Shown here in pieces: positions 1 to 7,100 of a stretch of 38,688 nt of DNA. This DNA is from JAGMES01 sp023128035 (lineage in GTDB: Bacteria; Bacillota; Halanaerobiia; DY22613): the NCBI GenBank assembly GCA_030627905.1, contig DAOVRZ010000049.1, positions 1 through 38,688 of the forward strand, written 5' to 3'. How positions within the stretch are numbered: position 1 is the first letter of the stretch; every line of letters begins with the position of its first letter. The translations under genes were made by a program, and so were the position numbers. A model generated the notes under the pieces. It was not told where the DNA came from. It worked only from the letters and a program-made list of their open reading frames with translations, and made no database searches.

Positions 1-256
1 AACTTGTTTGAGGAGAAACTTGAATCTCTATATCATACCATCGACCTTTTTCATCTCTTGCTTTAATATCTAAAATAGAGCTTTTTTCTCCCTTATAGCT
101 AGCCAGGTTATAGGGATTTTTTATCTCAAGATATTCAACTTTCTGATCTTCTAATAGAAATGCATTAATAAAAGATTTCAAAATATCTTTGTTCTCATCA
201 CTACCAAAAAGCTTTTTAAAAACAAAATCAATTCTAGGATTCAGTCGACACATCAT
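1..256 (-). CDS. Rpn / PD-(D/E)XK family putative transposase, partial (N-terminal part)
   Basis: The gene runs off the left edge, so only the first 85 or so residues are visible. After MMCR the protein reads NPRIDFVFKKLFG, then a helix KDILKSFINAFL, then ILDIKARDEKGRWYDIEIQ. The opening and the D...EIQ nuclease core are typical of the Rpn/PDDEXK_2 family (recombination-promoting nucleases annotated as putative transposases). Known family members cut DNA and can promote recombination without RecA. Two ATG codons lie in tandem (254-256 and 251-253), and a GAGGGG ribosome binding site stands about 8 bases upstream of the first. The gene has its own promoter at 294-322 and reads away from the tad operon. 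Family assignment is firm; activity cannot be judged from a fragment. Confidence 0.85.
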   Translation of the reverse strand, partial: MMCRLNPRIDFVFKKLFGSDENKDILKSFINAFLLEDQKVEYLEIKNPYNLASYKGEKSSILDIKARDEKGRWYDIEIQVSPQTS

Positions 257-293
257 TGATCATCCCCTCAGTTGAAATATGTTTATTCTCTAT

Positions 294-322
294 ATTATAC
301 CATGAAACAGTTCAATTGCCAA
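294..322 (-). promoter_or_regulatory. Sigma-A type promoter of the Rpn gene
   Basis: On the minus strand a TTGGCA -35 box (317-322) and a perfect TATAAT -10 box (294-299) are separated by exactly 17 bases, about 40 bases before the start codon. The rest of the gap between 257 and 552 holds no gene. It contains an AT-rich stretch, an IS-end-like sequence at 354-381, a small palindrome TGTGA-N4-TCACA at 462-475 that could be an operator, and the hairpin at 511-535. Confidence 0.75.
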
Positions 323-353
323 TAAGATTCACATAATCAACCATCGGACAAAA

Positions 354-381
354 GCTAAGGGATGTGCAAATAATAATTTCC
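354..381 (+). mobile_element. Solo insertion-sequence end (remnant)
   Basis: This 28-base stretch matches 24 of 28 positions of the sequence at 38377-38404, in the same orientation. The latter lies just beyond the 3' end of a transposase gene and looks like its terminal repeat. Here no transposase follows, so this is either a leftover IS end or the end of an element otherwise deleted. The match is seen directly; the identity as an IS end is inferred from the other copy. Confidence 0.5.
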
Positions 382-510
382 TCGATTCTAAAAATTAACT
401 TTAAAAATTAAGAAAAATGTTGTATATTTTTTTAAAAAAGAAAAGGATATCTAAAATGAAATGTGAAACGTCACATTATATTAGCTAAAAAAATCAGAAT
501 TATAAAAGAG

Positions 511-535
511 ATAAGGAGTTATCCACTCCTTATCC
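511..535 (-). terminator. Terminator-like hairpin closing the tad/surface-protein operon
   Basis: A perfect 9-bp stem (GATAAGGAG / CTCCTTATC) with a 7-base loop lies 18 bases after the stop codon of the last gene of the operon. On the minus strand it is followed by a T-rich run, TCTTTTATAATTC and then TTTTTTT, so the U-tract is interrupted. It is the only terminator-like structure I see downstream of the operon. Confidence 0.55.
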
Positions 536-552
536 CTTTGTGAGGTGTAAAC

Positions 553-744
553 TTAATGCTCTTTAATTGTTGGTCTCAAGCGATCCAATTGTCCCAGCAC
601 GACATGGGCCAGACCAAAACCTAAAATTCCAGCACCAAATTTACTCTTACCAAGCAAACCAGCACCCAGAGCAGATACCATTACCCCCAAACCACTTACA
701 GCCCAGCTTGTAGTAGTTGGTTCTTTTGGCATTCTCATTTTCAA
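553..744 (-). CDS. Small hydrophobic glycine/alanine-rich protein, unknown function
   Basis: 63 residues if translation starts at the TTG at 742-744, which sits 7 bases after a GGAGG site. Longer readings would place the start inside that site. The sequence is MKMRMPKEPTTTSW followed by two hydrophobic Gly/Ala-rich segments (VSGLGVMVSALGAGLLG and FGAGILGFGLAHVVLG) joined by a KSKF turn, and a basic tail ending RPTIKEH. That pattern suits a helical hairpin in a membrane, or a small secreted subunit. It is the last gene of the tad operon, 42 bases after the PorV-like gene. It lacks the prepilin cleavage motif and Glu expected of Flp pilins, so I do not call it one. No family recognised. Confidence 0.6.
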   Translation of the reverse strand: MKMRMPKEPTTTSWAVSGLGVMVSALGAGLLGKSKFGAGILGFGLAHVVLGQLDRLRPTIKEH

Positions 745-786
745 AGTAAACACCTCCAATACCTATTCTCTCTTAAAAAAACAAAG

Positions 787-1671
787 TTAATACCTCCAAT
801 TGAGAGAAAGATATTGACGTTTACCCAAATCCATATCTAAAACAAAAGCATAATCAACTTCCAAACGAGCCATGATAAGCCCAACTCCAAAAGTCGGAGT
901 CATTCCATCCAACCCAGCTCGTAAACGCAGAGTTTCTTTATAACCCTTTTCAATCCCAAAATGAAAAGGTAAATCTCCCTCATCATGTAGGTACTCACCC
1001 ATTACCGTCAGATCATACTTAGACAAGATATATTGTACGCCAATTCGCGCCGTAAATGGAGCTTTTTCCACCTCATCGGTACTCCAATGTATGTTCCCCA
1101 TAAGATTTGTCACCAAACCACCAACAATCACATTTTCTGCAGGTTGCCACTTAAATCCCAAATCCATTCCATAACCCAAACTGGACTGGTCATAAAGAAC
1201 CTGCCTGATAATCCGAACAGCACCTCCCAAACTCATTTGAGGCTGAACCATTAAACCTACAGCCAAACTGAAAGCCTGTTCTTGATCCTTAAAAAAACCA
1301 ATAAAATTTCCATCTTGATCATACTCACTAATATCTTCCACATTCAAACTTTGATACCCTACTCCCACACCAACACGCTTAATTTGATAATTAAGCCCAC
1401 CAAAATCATAACTGATTCCTTCAAGAGATTGAGTATGCATCATTGTCAGATAATTTCCTTCCCGCCAGCCTAAGTCAGCAGGATTTAAGATAATGGCTGC
1501 CGCTCTAGCATCAATGGTCGTCTGACTACGCCCTAAACTGATTGCCTTTGCACCTGCACTCCAATTTAACCAAGGCACAGGCTGTCCAGCACTTTCAGCC
1601 CCCAACACAGGGATAGAGATTAAAACGCTAAGTAATAAACAGATAATACTAACTACAGTCTTTCTTCTCAC
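787..1671 (-). CDS. PorV/PorQ-like (UPF0164-type) outer-membrane beta-barrel protein
   Basis: 294 residues from the GTG at 1669-1671, chosen because GGAGGTG lies 8 bases upstream; an apparent earlier TTG overlaps this site. A signal peptide (RRKTVVSIICLLLSVLISIPVLGAES) precedes WSAGAKAISLGRSQTTIDARA and IILNPADLGW, which correspond to the AGA-R--MGGA---A-DA and WNPAGLA blocks of PorV-type barrels. The rest alternates polar and aromatic residues, typical of beta strands, and ends LSLNWRY with a terminal aromatic. In Bacteroidetes PorV carries type 9 cargo at the outer membrane; the wider family occurs in many diderms with unknown roles. Here it sits in the same operon as a surface protein with a YPNPFSP C-terminal domain, which suggests (inference) a part in its surface display. 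Confidence 0.75.
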   Translation of the reverse strand: MRRKTVVSIICLLLSVLISIPVLGAESAGQPVPWLNWSAGAKAISLGRSQTTIDARAAAIILNPADLGWREGNYLTMMHTQSLEGISYDFGGLNYQIKRVGVGVGYQSLNVEDISEYDQDGNFIGFFKDQEQAFSLAVGLMVQPQMSLGGAVRIIRQVLYDQSSLGYGMDLGFKWQPAENVIVGGLVTNLMGNIHWSTDEVEKAPFTARIGVQYILSKYDLTVMGEYLHDEGDLPFHFGIEKGYKETLRLRAGLDGMTPTFGVGLIMARLEVDYAFVLDMDLGKRQYLSLNWRY

Positions 1672-1695
1672 AAAATTCACCTCCAATATTACAAG

Positions 1696-1724
1696 AGGTT
1701 AGAAGTCAGCGTGACTCCTAACCT
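1696..1724 (-). promoter_or_regulatory. Intercistronic hairpin between the large barrel gene and the PorV-like gene
   Basis: A 13-position stem with one mismatch (AGGTTAG-x-AGTCA / TGACT-x-CTAACCT) and a 3-base loop fills the 67-base gap between the two genes. No run of T follows on the minus strand, so it is more likely an RNA-stability or partial-attenuation element that sets different levels of the two membrane proteins than a full terminator. Confidence 0.5.
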
Positions 1725-1738
1725 TTCTTTACAACTAC

Positions 1739-3796
1739 CTAAAAATAATAGCTTAGCTCTGTCGTAAATTTATGGCTTATCCAAGGTCGATTCATACCCT
1801 CATACCCTAACTTAAGGTCTAAAGCAGGCATAATCGGATAGCGAAGATTTAAACTTCCCATCCAATTTTTATTAACATCAACCTCTAACTCTCCGTCCAT
1901 GTTCCAGTAATCCATTACTCCTAGTGAAAAACCAATCTTATCTTTTCGTATCAGCGGCATAATCATTTCATCATTAAAACTCATTTCTGCCTCATCATAC
2001 TGTCTTGATCTTGTATAATTCAAATCATATTGCAACCACTTCCGAGCACCACGGATTCCTCCAGTATACTCTCTTTCCATTCCACTCCAATTCATTTCTC
2101 CATAACCTACTAATTGCAAATATTGAGTGCGAAGCAATTCCTTTTCACCACCTATAAGATACGTACTCGTGGTGATTATATCATTTTTTTCTCTCTGTAA
2201 ACTCAACCAGAATTGAACATCTTCTTCTAACCAAGCTGTCCAATCTAAATTTAAATCAAGACTCAAATACTCTTGATTTATTGTAAAATAATCTTTCTGT
2301 ATCCAATCCATTCTTATATCAACAGGAAATTCACTCCAAATCAGTTCGTTGTTGAGCCGATAATAATCAGGCAAAAAACTAAGTTGCCCATCCCAATTAA
2401 ATGCTTCATAATCCCAATTACCTATTAACATAAATTGCGCAAATTCAAATCCCTCTTCACCATATAGTTTGGCACCAATATTTCGATTCACACCTGACTT
2501 GTATAATATACCAAAATACGGTTCGGCATCCTCATACCATTTCTCTACCTCTGAAGAAGATTTTACATCTACCCCTAGCTGATAAGTGAGTGACTCCATT
2601 TCTTTAGCAAATTTAGTCTGATAACCTATTTCTACAATCCCATGATGACTTACTAAGTCTTCACGTTCATATAGAGAATAAAATACATAAGGAACCCAAT
2701 CTGAAATAACTCCTATAAGTTCCAACTCTTCGCTCTGCTCCAAAATTTGACCATCCATAGTCCAGTGATAATCCTGTTGGTGTTTTAAATAAATATTCCC
2801 ACCTTCATACCGAGTAAAAAGTTGTAATTTTTTACCCTCTTGACCATCAAAAAAGAGATTCTGAAAATTATCCTCAATAACCTGATAATCAATGTTCACG
2901 TTTAATCCCCGCCAGTTAAAATATTGAGCCAAACGCCAATTCAGATTATGATTCTCCATCAATCCAGCATTAAACTCCATCGACCACCAAGGCTTAACTT
3001 GATACATCCACTCTGTTCCTAGAAAGTTATGACTCATTTTATCATCCCTTGACTGAAAAAAGAGCAGACCACCTGTTAAATTTTCACCTAAATTCCCTAA
3101 CTGAAAGTCATGGTCATATCGTCCACCCAATACCAGATATCCCTGACCTTCTTCCAAATATTCTACATGAAGATGGCTAGTTTCGCGAATTGGATATTGG
3201 AGAAAAAGAATGGCTCTAATAGGATCAACAACAAAATCGATACCATATTGCAACTCTGCTCCATCAATCCAAACCCGTATTGAATTCGATACAATAGGAT
3301 AATATTTTAAACTAATCCCTACTGATTCTTCCTCTGAAGAAATAATCAGATCTTCTATTCTTAAAATATTTTCTCCTTTTAAACCGAGAAGATTGACCCA
3401 ATCCTTTTCTCCTATATAATTAAACCGCAAGCCTCGAAACTTCTGTTCTAAATTAAACCAGGATGGGATCATAAAAGCTTGTTCATAATTATCCCATTGC
3501 AATTGAATATTGTTATAAGCAAAATCAATATAGGTCTGATCCATTAATTGAGGATGATCTGAAATATATCCTCTAATATAGCCCAAATCATCCTGACCAG
3601 AAAAATTAAGCTCGATTGAATGACCAAAATCCCAGTACTCCTCAGTGATTTTTTCACCCGTAACTATATCCTCTAGCATGATCTTATTAAAGCTTGACCA
3701 AAAATCCTTCTGGCCCTGATAAGTTAATTCAAAAGCTTGGACTGAATAAGGTAGTATAATGAATAGTGCGATAATTACTACAACCCGTGCTTTCAA
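1739..3796 (-). CDS. Large putative outer-membrane beta-barrel protein, unknown family
   Basis: 685 residues starting at a TTG (3794-3796); AGGGG inside the last codons of the DUF192 gene is its ribosome binding site, so the two are probably translationally coupled. A signal peptide ends near AFELTYQG. Residues about 170-225 (IRVWIDGAELQYGIDFVVD, then ILFLQYPI and VEYLEEG) resemble the short repeat 'DG-xL--G-DY-VD---G-I-F---L' seen in several envelope proteins. From there to the end the chain is made of alternating Trp/Tyr/Phe and acidic residues, many turns, and a final ELSYYF, as in a barrel of perhaps 26 or more strands (estimate). No TonB box or plug domain seen. Position in the tad/surface-protein operon suggests a channel or anchor for that system (inference). 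Confidence 0.65.
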   Translation of the reverse strand: MKARVVVIIALFIILPYSVQAFELTYQGQKDFWSSFNKIMLEDIVTGEKITEEYWDFGHSIELNFSGQDDLGYIRGYISDHPQLMDQTYIDFAYNNIQLQWDNYEQAFMIPSWFNLEQKFRGLRFNYIGEKDWVNLLGLKGENILRIEDLIISSEEESVGISLKYYPIVSNSIRVWIDGAELQYGIDFVVDPIRAILFLQYPIRETSHLHVEYLEEGQGYLVLGGRYDHDFQLGNLGENLTGGLLFFQSRDDKMSHNFLGTEWMYQVKPWWSMEFNAGLMENHNLNWRLAQYFNWRGLNVNIDYQVIEDNFQNLFFDGQEGKKLQLFTRYEGGNIYLKHQQDYHWTMDGQILEQSEELELIGVISDWVPYVFYSLYEREDLVSHHGIVEIGYQTKFAKEMESLTYQLGVDVKSSSEVEKWYEDAEPYFGILYKSGVNRNIGAKLYGEEGFEFAQFMLIGNWDYEAFNWDGQLSFLPDYYRLNNELIWSEFPVDIRMDWIQKDYFTINQEYLSLDLNLDWTAWLEEDVQFWLSLQREKNDIITTSTYLIGGEKELLRTQYLQLVGYGEMNWSGMEREYTGGIRGARKWLQYDLNYTRSRQYDEAEMSFNDEMIMPLIRKDKIGFSLGVMDYWNMDGELEVDVNKNWMGSLNLRYPIMPALDLKLGYEGMNRPWISHKFTTELSYYF

Positions 3797-3797
3797 T

Positions 3798-4166
3798 TTA
3801 CTTCAACCCCTTATATTTTTGTGTACACGTAAATTTTAGCTGATCACCAATCTCAATCCTCATTTCCTGAATCTTACCTTCTTTTATTTCCAAAGCCATC
3901 TTCGCATCTCGATAAAATTTACTACACCGAAAAGGTCTCATTTTTTCGAGTAAAGCTACCACTTGTCTGTCATTATCCAAAAAAACTACATCAATGGAAA
4001 ATTTCATACCTACAGAATGAACAGATTGACAGGGAATAATTAACAATCCTTCATCACTCGCAAAATCAGTCTTACCTAAAAGACCTTTCAATCGAGTAAA
4101 GAAAGTATCTGCAACCCTAGTATTAGGACAGATTATATTCTCTTTAGTTATATTAGATACAATCAC
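3798..4166 (-). CDS. DUF192 family protein
   Basis: 122 residues from a GTG start, with GGAGG 8 bases upstream. Recognisable DUF192 blocks are TFFTRLKGLLGK, DEGLLIIPCQSVHSVGMKFSIDVVFLD (first part IIPCQSVHSVGM), and ALEIKEG. Family members are small beta-rich proteins of unknown biochemical role, and they recur next to tad genes and envelope genes in varied bacteria. Unlike many DUF192 proteins it has no signal peptide. It sits between the surface-protein gene (6 bases away) and the large barrel gene (1 base away), so it is certainly part of this operon and probably serves it. Confidence 0.85.
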   Translation of the reverse strand: MIVSNITKENIICPNTRVADTFFTRLKGLLGKTDFASDEGLLIIPCQSVHSVGMKFSIDVVFLDNDRQVVALLEKMRPFRCSKFYRDAKMALEIKEGKIQEMRIEIGDQLKFTCTQKYKGLK

Positions 4167-4171
4167 TCGCT

Positions 4172-7100
4172 TTACCTCCTGTTAATTACTGCCATACGCT
4201 CAGTTATAACCTGTTTGTTCTTTCCATTCTGGGCAGTTACTTTGAGAATATATACTCCATTAGCTACAGGTTGCCCTACCCCATTACAACCATCCCAAGC
4301 TAGCTCATTCCATCCTTCCTGCCCGCCTGACTCACCAGCGATAAATGCAGGGAATCGTTTAACAGGACGCCCCATGACATCATAAATCCGTAACTCAACC
4401 GCAGCATCATGAGTTAAGAGATAGCGAATCTTTGTGCCTTGCTGTAATCCTTGAGTTGAAGGTTTAACTGGCGAAAAAGGATTGGGATAGTTATAAACTT
4501 TTTTAATCTCAAAATTTCCCTTCTCAGCACTAATCAGAAACTTTCTATTCTCTCCACCCTGATGATAATATTCGTAACTTGCAGTATTTAGCATATTAAC
4601 CTTTTCACCCGTAACCTGATCCACTAATTCAAGAAGAAGAATAGCTTCAGAATCAACATCCCAAGCCAAACGCGCCCAACCTGTCGTCTGACTCTCTACA
4701 ACCATCTCCCACCTTCTTTGACCCCTTAAACCCTGAACAGGCGGTTGATAAGAAGATGTAAGCTTTTCTCCACCTGGTTCAATAAAATACAAAGAGATAT
4801 ATGGTGAATACCCCGGTGGCTCACGTAAATCTCTGCCTATATCAATTCCTACAGTTGTAGATAAAGCTGTACCAAATATATTTTCCAGATCCGTCGCTTC
4901 TCCCAAACTTGCCCGAATCCCAATCTCCCATTCTGAGCTTTGTATCTGATCTAAAGCTAAGAGCTCTATTTCTTGAGAAGAATTAAAGGGAAAAATAGCG
5001 AATTCTGGTCGAAAGATGATCTCGCTTATATCTTTCGCATAAAGCCAATATCCACACCATGGTTCTAATCTTTCCGCTTGTCGATACCAGCCATGATATT
5101 CCCAAACTCCAGAGTCAATTAAACCAAGAATGACGCCTTCACTAAACGAAAACTCCTCACCATTTCCTTGGAAAACCATTGCTTCTAATGGATATGGGTA
5201 GTTAAAAGGAGAACTTATCAAATTCCATCCTTCCTGCAATGGCAATCGATATTCATCATTCTTAGCAACATCACCCTCTAAGGTTAATATTAAACTCTCA
5301 TCTCCTGTACTCCAATAACCTCGTCCTGGCTTGAGCAATGCCCAATCCCTTAACGTATAATAACCCACACCATCCCAACCTTTGATAAGATTACCATGTG
5401 CATTAATCTCATTAGGTGTATTCTGGAAGAAAAAAGGTATCCCGACCAACTGTTTTCCTTTACCCAAATTAAAAGTTAACCCTCCAGTGAATGTCAGCTC
5501 TACACCACTATAAACCTGACCTACTTCCACTATGATACCATTTAATACTACAGGTTCATATCCCCAGGGAGCCAGCATAAGATCATAATCTCCAACAGCT
5601 ACACGCTGGCTAAACGAACCATCTATTGAATTGAAGGATATCTCTTCACAGATTTCTGAATCATTAGCAGTCAAATATAAAATCGACTCATCAATCTTCT
5701 CTAGGTTACCTAAAACCTGGCCCTCAAGTAAACCTGTATTTTTTATCTCAATTTCCCGGGCAATAACCCTATTTTCTCTTCCTGATAAATCTTTTGCAAC
5801 AAACTCCAGACTATAAAATCCATTTGGCCATTCTCCAACAGACCAACTAACTAAATCACCATCCAATCTTAAATTACTACGCAAATCCTTAGTTAAAAGC
5901 AACTCTCTCGAATCACCCTGAGCAGATACGAAAATTGATAAACTTTCTAAATTCACATCCTCTACTATTCCTTCAATTATTGCCGGGTCATCCCATCCAT
6001 CTAATATTTCCCCCGAAAGAGGAGTGTTGATCTGTAATAGAGGATCAGTTAAATCAACCTCTAGATTTACCTTTAGACCACCTCCCGCCTCTCCTTTGAT
6101 ATTTTTGGCTTCAGATGTCAAAAGATGAATGCCTTCTTCAAGCCCAGTTAATTCTACTTTCACCTCATGATTAATCTCATCCCAATCGTAAGATTTACTC
6201 ACTCCATCTAACTCTACCCTAATGGAGTCTGGATCTAAAGGTTCACTCCCATCTAAAACTTTTAAAATGACTTCAACCGTATCATTAGGCTGATACAGAT
6301 TCGTTGGTTGAATCAGATAAATTTCAGGAATCGAGGGTAAATATTCTACTGTAGCTGTTAATTGGGCTTCATTGCTCGCTTTATCAACTACCTTAATGGT
6401 CAATTCATTAACTCCCACTGTCAGGTCTATAATTATATTAAAATGCTGATCTTCAAAAAACAGTTCCATTTCTTGACTTCCAAGTTCATTAACCAAAACA
6501 ACCCGTCCATCAGCTAAATTCTCTTCTTCAATATAGCCACTGATCTCAATCTGAGGCTGATTGGTCAATTCTTTATATGAGTCTAAATGAATAACCGGAG
6601 GCACTAAATCACAGACAACAGTGATTTCTTCCTCAGAACGGTTTCCTGCAATATCTTCAGCAACTACAGAAAAATAATTTTCCCCTTCCAGCAAATCTAA
6701 TAGCGCAGAAAAACTTCCATTCTGGACTACAATATTACTTTCATTAACCAATAACTGATAAAAATCTGAAACCTCTCCTTCGAGACTTAAAATAGATTGA
6801 TTAGTCGCTTCAGCATAAGGATTAATCGTTAAAAGTGGTGGAATTGTATCAAGATAAATTTGTCCACTCTTTTCAACCCCTGAATGTCCTACTTGATCGA
6901 TATAATTTAAAGAATAATTATACAAACCATCATTTGCAATTGATCCATCTTCCTTATCTCCATCCCAGTGAAATTCCATCAATTTACCATTACCCTGTAA
7001 AAAGCGGATTAACTGACCTTGATTATCATAAATCGAAAGATTTCCCTCAACAACCTCACTAAAGCTAAGTATAAAATCTACTTGATCTTTTATACCATCA

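Noticed and set aside
553..744. Reading the small hydrophobic protein as an Flp pilin
   Set aside because: No prepilin peptidase site and no Glu-Tyr motif after it; only size and location would support it.
1033..1473. Plus-strand open frames inside the PorV-like gene, and similar ones across the window
   Set aside because: They lie opposite well-supported minus-strand genes, have no ribosome sites and no family resemblance.
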